From Lagopus muta (lineage: Eukaryota > Chordata > Aves > Galliformes > Phasianidae), in assembly GCF_023343835.1 (NCBI RefSeq), contig NC_064435.1, forward strand, positions 62,630,134-62,694,133: a DNA stretch of 64,000 nt, given 5' to 3'. Both the position numbers and the translations under genes were made by a program. How positions within the stretch are numbered: the first letter of the stretch is position 1; each line of letters starts with the position of its first letter. The notes under the pieces are model-generated. The model made no database searches, had not been told where the DNA came from, and was given only the letters and a program-made list of their open reading frames with translations. Shown here in pieces: positions 12,701 through 22,178 of this stretch.

Positions 12701-15700
12701 TTCTGTTTCAGAACAAAAGGAAATTTCTAGATACGTGTGAATTTGTGTTTCTGGAAATAAGTTGAACCTGTAGGCTGGGGATGCCTCCAAGCCATTAATC
12801 CATGTAATAGCTTCCAATATAGTATCACTCACATTAGTATTGCAGATATTCTCCTACTTGCAAGTTGTGCATTAGCTTCTTCACAAGCTGTGTTGGTTTT
12901 CTGAACACAGGTAGCCTCTTCTGTGGAAGATCCTCTTTCTGCATCTACTTACAGGTCCTGTGAGCTCTCTGCAACAAAGGAAGCAGTGGCAGTTTTCCTA
13001 ACGTACTGTTAGAAGTGAGGGACACGAGAAATTCATTCTGAGGAGACAGTGTTTTGACTATTACTTCCCAAAAATAAGAGTCTACCTCTTCCTCTCTCCT
13101 TTTAAAAGCATGTAGCCTGCACTTGAATAAATCACCAAATCAAACTGCTGCTTGTCCATGAGATGATATTGCTGACCCAATGTGTACTAATTCTGTGGTA
13201 GGTAATCAGCAGGCCTACTGCAATAAAGAGATACTTGTGATACTTGAAGAAAGTTCAAGATTTTTTCATCAGATAAATGAATTTCCTGTTATCTAGATTA
13301 TCCTTGTTTTCATGAACTTTCAAAACAGTAATTCTGCATCCATCTTTTTCTAGTGATTTCTGTGAGTTTGGTTTGTGCAGCTGGTCTCAAGTATTTAAAA
13401 CGCTAATATCTGTTTTGGCACTGACCTGTAAAAGCTTTTCTTCTCCACTAAGCTTTTTATTTATTTACCTGCATTGACTTCAGTTTTGTGTATTTCTAGT
13501 TGTGTTCATTAACCTTAAGAGCTGTTTCTCTTCATCATTGGGTTTGCTCTTTTATGCCAACCTAATATGCATCATGCAGCATGGTGGTGTTTTTTGTGTT
13601 TTTTTTTTCTGCTTTTTTTGTGGGTAACCATTTTTATCTGCTTTAGGACTATAGCAGCAGGTATTCCTGAGTATGGCTTTTTAATAAATGCCAAGAAGAC
13701 AGTGGTGAATTTTCCTGTTGATGATATCCCGGGATGTTCTAAGTTCAAACAGCTGCCAGATTGTCGTTTGATCTCGTGGTGTGGTTTATTACTGGATATG
13801 CAGACGCTTGAGGTTTATTGTGATTACTCCAGGTAAATGGTTGTATATTCCAGCATGAGCTTTACAGTATGCTATACACAGTGTTAAAAACAACATCAGC
13901 TTTACAGTATGCTATACACAGTGTTAAAAACAAGAGAGTATCTTGTAGTATAGTTGAATTAACTGCAAAATGCACTTTACAATTCTTTGTCTTATACAGC
14001 TATTTATACTTTTTTTTTTTTCTGATGCTTTCTTCATTACATCCTGATGGAATGCACATACATTTTATCCCACATACCACATGGTGACTACATGCTTTTT
14101 CAGAAACTGTTTGATCAGCTTGGTGTAACTTCTTTCACAGTTAGTATAAATACATTTATTATTCTTGCTTTCAGCAAGTAGTATTGCAAGAATACAGGTT
14201 GGAATTCACTTTCTGCACACTAGAGGGACTAGTAGTTCTTTAGGTTTCCTCTGATGTACTTCAGATGTTAACATAGGGTAGAAGTAACCTGCCTTTAAAC
14301 CAGCATCATGGTGTACACGTGGAACAGTCTGACTAAAGCACCATAAAACTCAGAATGTATCTTGCTGAAAAGCTTTGTAGGCACATTAAAAGGACTCTTA
14401 GAGATGGCATTAGACATTTCTCAAAGGTTAACAGAAAATAACTTTAAGCTGAAGGATAATATTGTAGTTTTGTCTATAAACAGCCCATGAATGCATTCAG
14501 GTGAGAAATTAGAAGGAGGTTTTGCACTGCCATAATGGTTCTTCAACTGTCTTCCAAAAGAGAAAAGTTTGGTCAATTAATATGAGATAAGGAGAAGGAA
14601 TGTGTGACTTTTGTTTTTTTTGTTGTTTGTTTAACAACAGAAGAAACAGTTTATATTGCTGATGACATTGGTGCTCGTGGTTTGGGAGGCACTAAACAGA
14701 GAAACTGTTATGGGGTGATCTCCTTGCTTTAGATAAGATTGACTTCAGTAATTGCAATGCTAAGGTTGCTGGGCCAAGGTAAGCTTAGCTCCTGCTTGCT
14801 TGGATCACAGAATATAACTTGGTTATTGCTGAAGTCAGTTTAAAGGTTGTTGGTGGCAGTGATGGTGGTGTTTTAAATAACTGGAAATTATTCTGTTCTA
14901 AGGTTCTGAAGTAATTCCCTAGGTGATAGCCTTAATGCCACTATGTTATGTTTGTTTCTAGTTTTGAATTTTGTTACAGTCATATTTTTGTACTTGGCTT
15001 ATTGATTTGGAGGCAGTTTCTCTAAGATGAGAAGTTAAATGAGCTTTATTTCACAGAATTTAATTCAGTCTGTTAGCCCATGGAGTCTGATTATTATTAT
15101 TATTTTTCATTCTAGTTATGCTTTTACTTCTATCAGATCGAGTCTTTCCTTCAATTCAAGTAGAATAGCTGGAAAAAACATGAAATGCAAATTGACTGCA
15201 GTCCTCAAACTGAAATGCCATCCTTTATTTCTTGACTTAAAGGTGAGATTATGGAAATGGATGTTTGTAAAAAAATAAATAAATAAATAAAATAAAAAAG
15301 GTAATTAAAAAAAAAATTCATTAGTAATAAACAGCATCGAGGACTAACAAAAGAGATGATTTGGAAAGGTTATAAACTTAACTTTGAAATCTTGGTGTCG
15401 ACTAAATGTGGGTGAGGTCACAGTAGCTTCCAGAGCTGAGCCTTCGCCTTCTATTCTGAGCCCATTGTTGTTTAAGTACATAATAGAAAATAATGGAAGT
15501 ATAGCATAAGTTGTTTTTTTTCTCTACGTCTCTAAATCTTTTCTGTTGAACTCGTACAAATGATATGGTAAGACAAAAATATTCTTGTGGTTCTGTTCCA
15601 GATCAACAGCCTTAAAACAGTTTTAATTAACATCTACAAGATATTTTTACTTCAGGCTTACAGGTAGGTGACTGCCTCTTGCAGTAATTGTGAATGTTCC

Positions 15701-18700
15701 ATGACACTGTCTTGACACACAGCAGCTATTGCTTAGTAAAATACGTACCATAAACTGTTACATACATACCGTACACTGTTAAATGTCAGTAGAAAGTCAC
15801 ATAACTGTGTCTTAAGACTGTTCTTGCATAATATTAGATTCAGGGTAGAGATGATGTTAGTATGTGTGTTTAAATGACACTTTGACAAATTAATTTTCAA
15901 TATCTCTGGGTGTTTATAGCTGACTTCCAAGAGGAACGGTTTATTTTGTTCTAGGAGCAATGAAAAGCAGGTTATATTGAGATTATACTTAGAACTTTGT
16001 ATTCATTACAATCATGTGGAACTTTGACCTGTATAGCTTTGCATTAAATGGAATTTCATTTTTCCAAGTTAACTCTGACTTCTTAGCTGCTGATAATGTC
16101 TTAATTGCTTCTTAACTGGTAAAATGTTATTGACTTGTGAGCTTTTCTTGACCAGCAGAGAAAGTAAGCACTTTAAACAAGGATGAAGGGAAAGAAATCA
16201 GAGTTGATAAGGAGGTTGGGAGAAAAAAGTAAACTGCACCAAAAACTTTGCATGATTGCATGTGCTGAGTAAAACAGGAAGATCCTGGGTCTAAAGAATA
16301 GCATAAAAATTGAGTAGTACTCTGCTTCAGGGCTCTAAAATCCTTTTTATTAATAATTTTTGGTGGTTGCTTATGTTACTACCATAGGATTGTCATGCAC
16401 TGAAAGTATTCTTCTGTTCAACACAACCCTAGCAATGACAAAAGAACAATATACTTGTGTTGATGTTCTTTTCTGGTTGAGTTTATTAAGCCTGTTTGTC
16501 AGCTTCTGAATGACAAACAAGGAAAAAAGGTCGGTTTCTTATTTGTTGTGACTGTGAATAAAGAGATAATCCATTAAGAGTTTTTGTTGTTTATTGTTTT
16601 AGCACAGAAAGAGCATAAGAGTTGTTTGTAAATAGGGAAACATCAGGTGTTGCTATTTTGCTGGAGTTCTGCTTAGGAAGTGGCACTTGAGCTTTTTTCT
16701 TAAATTCATCATTTGGAGGTCTGTTCTCCTGAAGAACAAGATTGTTGTTGTTGAGTTTGTTTTTGTTTCTTTTTCTCTCACCTCCTCACTGCCTCTTGTG
16801 TGCGTTCCCTGTCCCAGTGGTTTGTGATATGAGCCTGATGAGGATGTGAGTTCAACTTTCCCTCATCACAATATATTCGCTGTACTCAGAAGAGAATTCT
16901 CTTACTGAGGGAGATGACTTCAACCCCTTATTTCACCACAGAAGTTATGAATAAACATCCTAAGCCTGACACTGCAGGAATTTGTATATAGCAGAGGTTT
17001 CTCATGCTAACGGTGCTTATTTGGCTAAAGGTGCTTTTAAGTGTGGTGTAGTGCCTAAGGTACATAATCATAATTTCACTTGAAATAGAAAATGACTTGT
17101 GATTAAAAAGGCTGTTGTTTGTTTTTTACTAACAGGTTCCATGCCTGTGTTCTTCAGCTTCCATTCAACCAGAAAGTTAGGAATAATCCATATTTCTTCC
17201 TAAGGATCATCTCTGATACTGCTTCATGCTGCTATTTTATCCTGAAAGCTAAAAATCCAGGTATAGTGTGTTTAGGGGCAGCGAAGTAGCATTTTTTAAA
17301 TTTACTTTTTAAGATAAATAAATAGTCCTGAATGTGTAGCCCTTCTGGTTTTATAGAAAGTAGTGGGAAGGGTCAGTTGTACTTCTGAATATATGTAATT
17401 TTCGGTGCTGTCTTGTTCTGTCTCTAGGGATTTCTTTAGGTAGCAAAGATGCATCTGGCATGTTCCCTTTTGAGGCAGCAGAATGGCTCTGTTACCATGC
17501 CTTCATTGTCAAACTGTCCAACCACAAAGTTATTTACAAATGCTTACTTAAGCCCCTTAAAGTCTGTAAGTATTCAATTACTTTTACAGTTTAGATATGG
17601 TTTTCATAAAATCTTCCAATCTAATGTTTTTTTAAGTTTTTTGTTCTAAAATGTACAGTAACAAGCTTTCTGTTCTTAATGAAATCAATTAATTTTAAGT
17701 AGGCAAATTAAAATGGTATGTTTTTCAGCATTTCATTTTCTAGAACCTTGCTCTTAAGGCACATCTGTTATTATTTGACACTCACCATGCTTGTACAGTT
17801 CAAAAACTTTAGTATGATTGTGTTGATCATATTGATCTAATAAAATACAAAGGCTCAGATTTCTATTTTTAAACAATGTAGATAAACTCCAACAAAATAA
17901 TTTCCTCCCACAGTGTAAACTCTTACCCCCAAAGGAGTCACTGGGGACATTTTGAAATAGAAACACTTGCTGTGCTGTGTGTCTCATTGTTACAGAGTGG
18001 TGCTGGCAAATCTCTGACTCTTCCACTCTGTTAAAAGAAGATGTCTATGGGCTCTGAGCAGCTCCCTCTCCTTGACCAGTAGTGTATTCTGTAGCTGGAA
18101 CAGCCATAAAAATAACAAAGCTTTTAATTGTAAGTTATTAAAAACAAACACTAGTAGCTTTTCCTGAAGTACTTAGTAGAGCTGCTGAGTTCAACCTTAG
18201 TGGAGGCTAGGTGTAGCCACTACTTCACAGTCTCCCAGCACTGACCATGTAATTGCACTCTGAATGAGATGCTACTTGGGTTCTTTTATTCTAGTTCAAG
18301 AATAACCAATACTTCATCTGTAAATGTATCACAGGCTTCCTCTAGTACCTGTGCTGAGACATAGTGCCCTGGAGAAGGAGCAGTTCTGGTTTTGAAAGTA
18401 GGCATTTCCTTCCTGTATCAAAGGCCAGTGGCAAAGCCTGAATGCACATAGTCTTATTTTTGTCAGTACAGTGTGACAAAGAAGACACCTGAACATTTAT
18501 AGGAAACAAATGGAGGGGTGAGTAGGCATGTCCACAGCCCTGTGTCCTCTGCACTTTCTGTTGGGAGCAGAACTGAAGTTTCTGCAGGAATTCACTGAAA
18601 ATCCATTTGAAGAGACATTGGTACATAGCTTTCTACTCACATTTTTGTTTCACCTGCATCAGATATAGTCCAGAGTAATATTGTTATTGTAATCAGGTGT

Positions 18701-20184
18701 GTTCCTCTAAAGCAAAGCTAGCTTTGTATATCTGTACTGCACAGCATCTGTAGCGTAGAGATAACTAAGACTGGTAACAGCACCTGTGTTGACTTAACAA
18801 CTATATTTTTTGTTGTAATTTTGGAGCTTGTATCAGCTATATAAAAACTGTTGCCCCTGTGAGATCGTGCTGTTTGACAGAAATTGATATAAACTTCATT
18901 TTTCACTTGTGTCCCTGTACATGCCTTTCTGTTACTCTCCTTTGAAATCAATATTGAGCTCATGGGCTTTGGGGAGAAGGTCTTCCCCAGCGTTCCAAAA
19001 CCTGTTAAATATCAACATCAGTGCCTTGTCAGTACAAGTTAAAATCATTCTTCGGAGTTAAGTATTTAAAGCATAGTTACTGTTTAACATCCCTCCTATT
19101 ATTACCAGTTGGGAAGGGAGCAAGAGTCTTTCCTTATCGTGATAAGATATAAATACACCATCTATCTCCTTGCCAAATACAGAACAAATGTTTATTGAGC
19201 ACTTCTGCCTTTCTGCACCATTGACAATTTTACCAACCCTGTTTAGGTAACAGACTTATACTGTTGCTGGGATTTTACATGTTTTTTCTAATCTTGGAGA
19301 AGTCCTTTTTATTGTCTTTAATTCTGTTGGCCGTAGACTTCAATGACGTTCTGTGTTTCAAAACTGACATGTTATGTTAAAAAAAAATAGGTAATTAAAC
19401 AAGGCCCTTAAATCTTAACTCTTCACAACTTTTCTCCTTGAGGGTATTGTTTCAGGTAGCCTTACAAGGGGACATAGTTGGGAGAACTGCTGTAGCCACA
19501 ATTAGAAAGGTGTTTTCTCCATGAAATTCTTTTTCCTCTTTTTGCTGATGTCAGTTCCAATTATAGACTTCTTTAATGCCATATCTGAAACTAGAGGAGG
19601 AAAAAAACCAGTTTGGGAATACCATTTTCCTATAGATAAATATAATCAGCTAGATAAGGATGTGTCCCGTGTCCTGGGAGTTGTTTAAATTAGGGTCTTT
19701 CAGAGTAACACTGCTTTGACAGAACTTTTTTGGTGGATATAGTTACTAAGTAATTGGTCTTGTACTTTACTAAAAACTTTTAGAAGTCTTATATACAAGC
19801 AGTATTGCAGGGACATACTGGGAGGAATGTACCCCTTGGTTTTCCATAGCTTGTTAATGTTTTAACATATGATTTTTTAACTGGCAATTGTCTGCTGTGT
19901 TTAAGGGCAGGAGGAGAGCAGCATGTTTTCCTATAGCCTTTTTACCCTCGTGTTCCAGGTGTTCTAGCTTTTTTTATTGGATTAAGTTACTATTGATTTC
20001 ATGACTTACTAGCATTTTGCCTAAGAATGAATTGTTAGTTACCTGCAGTAGTAATATGTTGTTTTTGATGCTTTTTGTAGATAAGATGCATCTGTTTGGG
20101 AAGATACCAAGGGATACTATGGAACTGCTGAAGACAGTGACGGAACCATCTCTTTGTCAAGACTTCAAAACTATAGTGGACTAA
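584..20184 (+). CDS. TERT: TERT, telomerase reverse transcriptase, exons 4-16 (3' part of gene, spliced)
   Basis: This is the catalytic subunit of telomerase, which copies the telomerase RNA template onto chromosome ends in the nucleus. Thirteen exons join in one frame to 547 full codons plus the stop: 584-773, 4125-4307, 5644-5805, 6168-6263, 8047-8132, 9891-10004, 11775-11846, 13647-13832, 15116-15242, 15602-15663, 17136-17260, 17428-17565 and 20081-20184. Visible motifs are [15 protein letters not shown] (1/2), [11 protein letters not shown] (A), [10 protein letters not shown] (B'), [10 protein letters not shown] (C), [10 protein letters not shown] (D) and WCGLLLD (E), ending in DFKTIVD. 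The three catalytic aspartates are present. From memory, most exon lengths equal the human ones (96, 86, 114, 72, 127, 62, 125, 138, 104). Exons 1-3 (TEN and RNA-binding domains) lie left of the window. It is not a retrotransposon RT, because the motifs are spread over conserved introns. Exon numbers follow human TERT. Confidence 0.97.
774..4124 (+). other. TERT: TERT intron 4
   Basis: A 3.35-kb intron. Open frames of up to 134 codons (3352-3756) have neither recognisable domains nor splice context. No repeat family was recognised here. Confidence 0.7.
4125..4307 (+). CDS. TERT: TERT exon 5
   Basis: 183 nt, phase 0 at both ends. It follows ctctatag and is followed by gtatgc. It begins [19 protein letters not shown], aligning with the human segment around [10 protein letters not shown], and ends HFYFVK, the residues just before motif A. 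It links fingers to palm. Confidence 0.95.
4799..4818 (+). repeat. Poly-T run (20 T)
   Basis: An uninterrupted T run in TERT intron 5. It is a mononucleotide repeat with no evident element attached. Confidence 0.9.
5644..5805 (+). CDS. TERT: TERT exon 6 (palm motif A, catalytic Asp)
   Basis: 162 nt, phase 0 at both ends. It starts [18 protein letters not shown]. The Asp codon at 5647-5649 corresponds to human D712, the first metal-binding aspartate. The rest ([15 protein letters not shown] and following) begins the insertion in the fingers domain that is specific to TERT. The donor is gtatga. Confidence 0.96.
6168..6263 (+). CDS. TERT: TERT exon 7 (insertion in fingers domain)
   Basis: 96 nt, phase 0, exactly the human exon 7 length. 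It reads [18 protein letters not shown] and ends RNAIVVEQ, like human DAVVIEQ. The intron before it is short (362 nt) and carries an 18-T run at 6134-6151. The donor gtaaat is followed 12 bp later by a CR1 copy. Confidence 0.95.
6276..6535 (-). mobile_element. CR1 LINE fragment, minus orientation
   Basis: It starts TTAGAATCATTTGAGTTGG and contains GGGGCATCCACCACATC and CAACCTGTTCCAGTGCCTCA, the complement of the CR1 3' region. It begins 12 bp after the TERT exon 7 donor. The exon 7 frame stays open through most of it. Confidence 0.85.
8047..8132 (+). CDS. TERT: TERT exon 8
   Basis: 86 nt, the human exon 8 length, from catttctag to gtaaag. It reads [18 protein letters not shown] and ends LEIGHR, with two bases of the last Arg codon in this exon. 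It is a short exon absent from the open-frame list and was found by homology and frame. Confidence 0.92.
9155..9175 (+). mobile_element. Possible CR1 3' tail remnant
   Basis: GTTCTATGATTCTATAAT resembles the CR1 terminal repeat. Upstream similarity is too weak to be certain. Confidence 0.3.
9891..10004 (+). CDS. TERT: TERT exon 9 (motif B')
   Basis: 114 nt, as in human. It encodes [19 protein letters not shown] and [23 protein letters not shown]-type motif B' helps position the primer-template duplex. It ends with two bases (GG) of a Gly codon before gtagga. Confidence 0.96.
10904..10922 (+). repeat. Poly-A run (19 A)
   Basis: An uninterrupted A run in TERT intron 9. CR1 does not end in poly-A, so this is not a CR1 tail. 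Confidence 0.85.
11018..11060 (+). mobile_element. CR1 3' tail fragment
   Basis: It reads GACTGGAAAAGATCATCTCC then TTTCTATGATCTG, the 3' end of a sense CR1. It lies about 90 bp before an oppositely oriented CR1. Confidence 0.5.
11153..11680 (-). mobile_element. CR1 LINE, 5'-truncated, minus orientation, with decayed RT C-terminus
   Basis: The + strand begins TCATAGAATGATGGAATTGC and runs through typical complementary CR1 sequence. On the minus strand, open pieces at 11702-11505 and 11520-11251 in different frames contain [12 protein letters not shown] and [12 protein letters not shown], which belong to the last part of CR1 ORF2. The frame shift between them shows a dead copy. It ends about 95 bp before TERT exon 10. 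Confidence 0.92.
11775..11846 (+). CDS. TERT: TERT exon 10 (motif C, catalytic Asp pair)
   Basis: 72 nt, as in human. It encodes [18 protein letters not shown] then AKTFLR. The Asp codons at 11794-11799 are the motif C metal ligands (human D868 and D869; human reads LVDD where this reads LIDD). A CR1 element ends about 95 bp upstream. Confidence 0.96.
11847..13646 (+). other. TERT: TERT intron 10
   Basis: A 1.8-kb intron. I see no repeat family, RNA gene or coding signal in it. Confidence 0.6.
13647..13832 (+). CDS. TERT: TERT exon 11 (motifs D and E)
   Basis: 186 nt, one codon shorter than human. It encodes [18 protein letters not shown], then VVNFPVDD (motif D), and [16 protein letters not shown] (motif E, primer grip). 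It ends with two bases of a Ser codon before gtaaat. Confidence 0.95.
13833..15115 (+). other. TERT: TERT intron 11
   Basis: A 1.28-kb intron with a 40-bp tandem duplication at 13858-13933 and T-runs. Otherwise nothing recognised. Confidence 0.6.
13858..13933 (+). repeat. 40-bp direct tandem duplication in TERT intron 11
   Basis: A 36-bp block beginning AGCTTTACAGTATGCTATAC occurs at 13858-13893 and again at 13898-13933, identical by eye, with a 40-bp period. Confidence 0.9.
15116..15242 (+). CDS. TERT: TERT exon 12 (C-terminal extension)
   Basis: 127 nt, as in human. After tcattctag it encodes [15 protein letters not shown], then [18 protein letters not shown] and LFLDLK, the start of the thumb/C-terminal extension. 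The donor is gtgaga. Confidence 0.95.
15269..15299 (+). repeat. (AAAT)n microsatellite
   Basis: An A-rich stretch with four or five AAAT units, 27 bp after the TERT exon 12 donor. Confidence 0.8.
15602..15663 (+). CDS. TERT: TERT exon 13 (C-terminal extension)
   Basis: 62 nt, as in human. It encodes [18 protein letters not shown] then AYR, matching human VNSLQTV...LLLQAYR. The preceding intron is only 359 nt. The donor is gtaggt. It is too short for an open-frame search. Confidence 0.93.
15664..17135 (+). other. TERT: TERT intron 13
   Basis: A 1.47-kb intron. No repeat or coding signal recognised on either strand. Confidence 0.6.
17136..17260 (+). CDS. TERT: TERT exon 14 (C-terminal extension)
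   Basis: 125 nt, as in human. It encodes [17 protein letters not shown], then [18 protein letters not shown] and LKAKNP, close to human [17 protein letters not shown]. It ends with one base of a Gly codon before gtatag. Confidence 0.95.
17428..17565 (+). CDS. TERT: TERT exon 15 (C-terminal extension)
   Basis: 138 nt, as in human, after an intron of only 167 nt. It encodes [16 protein letters not shown], then [17 protein letters not shown] and [10 protein letters not shown]. It ends with one base of a codon before gtaagt. Confidence 0.93.
17566..20080 (+). other. TERT: TERT intron 15
   Basis: A 2.5-kb intron before the terminal exon. Opposite-strand open frames at 17754-18026, 18342-18626 and 18718-18963 lack domains and splice context and are taken as chance frames. 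Confidence 0.65.
20081..20184 (+). CDS. TERT: TERT exon 16 (C-terminus and stop)
   Basis: 104 coding nt including TAA at 20182-20184, equal to the human coding part. The acceptor is ctttttgtag. It encodes [18 protein letters not shown], then [13 protein letters not shown]. The human protein ends DFKTILD. Confidence 0.95.
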
Positions 20185-20222
20185 GCGATGAAGGTTTATT
20201 TCATGATCCTTCCAGGCTTAAA

Positions 20223-20228
20223 AATAAA
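20223..20228 (+). promoter_or_regulatory. Candidate proximal polyadenylation signal of TERT
   Basis: An AATAAA hexamer lies 39 bp after the TERT stop and is followed by a T-rich stretch. A second AATAAA is at 20594-20599. The choice between them needs transcript data. Confidence 0.45.
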
Positions 20229-20300
20229 TGTTTTTAGATTAATTTTCTCTGTAGTTAATTTTGGTAGAATGAACTGAAAGCATCTTTACTTGAAAGTTTT

Positions 20301-20348
20301 CTTTGTTGTTTTTTTGTTTTGTTTTGTTTTTGTTTTGTTTTGTTTTTT
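20301..20348 (+). repeat. (GTTTT)n microsatellite
   Basis: About eight imperfect GTTTT units in the TERT 3' flank, possibly inside a long 3' UTR. Confidence 0.85.
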
Positions 20349-20593
20349 AGGTACCAGACAATAACTTTAAAAGAACAGGCTGTTCTGTTAACATCTTCGT
20401 GTTTTTCTGTAAGTTTGAAGGCTGTTTGAAGTACAACCTGTGAACTTGGCTTGATTTCCTTCAGTAATTCCTTTCTTCTTGATGAAGACATATTTAAGTT
20501 ATCTGTATAAACAGATCAACGTTTTTGCCATGTATTGTTTCTGAAGAACTGTTCTTTGATTTTTTTTTTTTTTTCTATTGCAGACAGTTTTAT

Positions 20594-20599
20594 AATAAA
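20594..20599 (+). promoter_or_regulatory. Candidate distal polyadenylation signal of TERT
   Basis: An AATAAA hexamer about 410 bp after the TERT stop, directly following a T-run and followed by T/G-rich sequence. It would give a more usual 3' UTR than the proximal signal. Confidence 0.4.
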
Positions 20600-22133
20600 T
20601 TGTCTACATAGTTGCAATAATGCATACTTGTCTCCAATACCTTTATTTTATAGTAAACTTCAACCCAATCCCACTCAACTTGGAAGTGTCTTGAAAGGCA
20701 CTTGAAAGGTACAGGGAAAGTGCATTTCATGGCTGTGCCTAGCAAGATACATGGGATAAAGATTTTTTTGCTCTGGAGAACACAGTCAAAATTTGTATGC
20801 TATATCTGGGTATGTTCAACATGTTTAATATATTCTGTGAGTTTATAGAGATGTATTAAACAATGGTGATGTATTCATAACTACAAAAACAAGGGGAGCC
20901 AGTTATTGATTAGATAATAGAAAAGTTACTTGCTTGGTATATTTGCATTTCCTGTTCTTTATTTAGTCTTATCTTTTGCTCCTTAATAGTACTGAACTAC
21001 TATCTAGCCCTTTTGTTGGCATGTTTTACAGGACTGAATTTTGCTCTATGACTGCTCTGGTAAGCCTGCCCACGTGTCTTTTTTTCTCTAGGCTCACATG
21101 TTGAATTTGCAATGCTATAAAGTAGAGCTATTTCAGTAGGATAAATAAAATATCTTATCAGGGATGAAACTTAAGCACTTCAAGAACTTCCTGCACTTCT
21201 GAGGGAGCCGTTACTTCCTGTGACTATTTACTCCTCACTCAGTCTTTCTTCAGCTATGCATTCCTTCCTCTCTGCTGCTCTTTTCATCTGCTGCTATACT
21301 AATAAGATTTTGTGTAGGTGCAGGTGGTATAAATTTTGATTCTTTGCTACTTAATGCACTGCTCAATGCATTTTGTGTATCATGTTGAAGAAGGCCTTGC
21401 TGGTGGGCAGCAGTAACAATGAATGCATGTTTATTTTGTCTTGATCACTGTATTCTGGATAAACCTCCTGAGAAGGATGAGCCTAATCATTTCCTCAGAA
21501 TGGATAAACACACCTGCTGTGAAAGAACTGTGCAGGATAGGGGCTGGGGAAGTGAAAAATATCTCAGAAGCCAGGATCCTACGATGTGAATCCATGCTGA
21601 GAGAATGGGTTCTGTTCTGTGCCTAACAGCCATCTCAAGGCAAACTTTTGGGGTGATCAAAAGAGTGTCCTGGAAAACTGTGGTAAAAAACTGGAGCAGC
21701 AACTGTGCTGAAATATTCAGTTTCTAAAAAACATTGGAAAGAGGTGGGTTTGTGAGGACTAGAAGAAAACCTCTCTGCTTTCATCCAAGAGTGTAGTGGT
21801 TATGGATAGGTTTGCTTCTAAAGCCTTTAAATGCAGACTTTTCCATGCGTACTGAGAAAGAAACATACTTTGTTTTAATTTTTTTGTGTGTGTTTAATAG
21901 ACTGAAGGTTTGTAATGTCTTTCAGCATAGTGCCTTCTAGAAGAGGTTGGGGTGTTTTCCCCCTTAAAACTGAGAACAATTGGGGTCCCGTCTTCATTGC
22001 TTCTTTATTCCGCTTCCACAGGATGCTTTGACTTGCAGGTGTATTGCCAGGACAAGTCCATTTTTACTCTGTACCACAGCAGACTAAATGGCATATAAAC
22101 TAACAAGGAAGTATCTCAGTTAAAGGTGTATAT

Positions 22134-22178
22134 GGAAAAAGTATTTTTTTGGAAAAAGTTTTTTTTTGGAAAAAGTAT
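22134..22178 (+). repeat. Short tandem repeat, about 17-bp unit, three copies
   Basis: The unit GGAAAAAGTATTTTTTT recurs three times with small changes, the last copy shortened. Confidence 0.7.

Noticed and set aside
584-20184. Reverse transcriptase motifs as a retrotransposon or endogenous retrovirus
   Set aside because: The motifs are split over thirteen exons with conserved human exon sizes, carry TERT-specific residues and end with DFKTIVD. There are no LTRs, protease or integrase.
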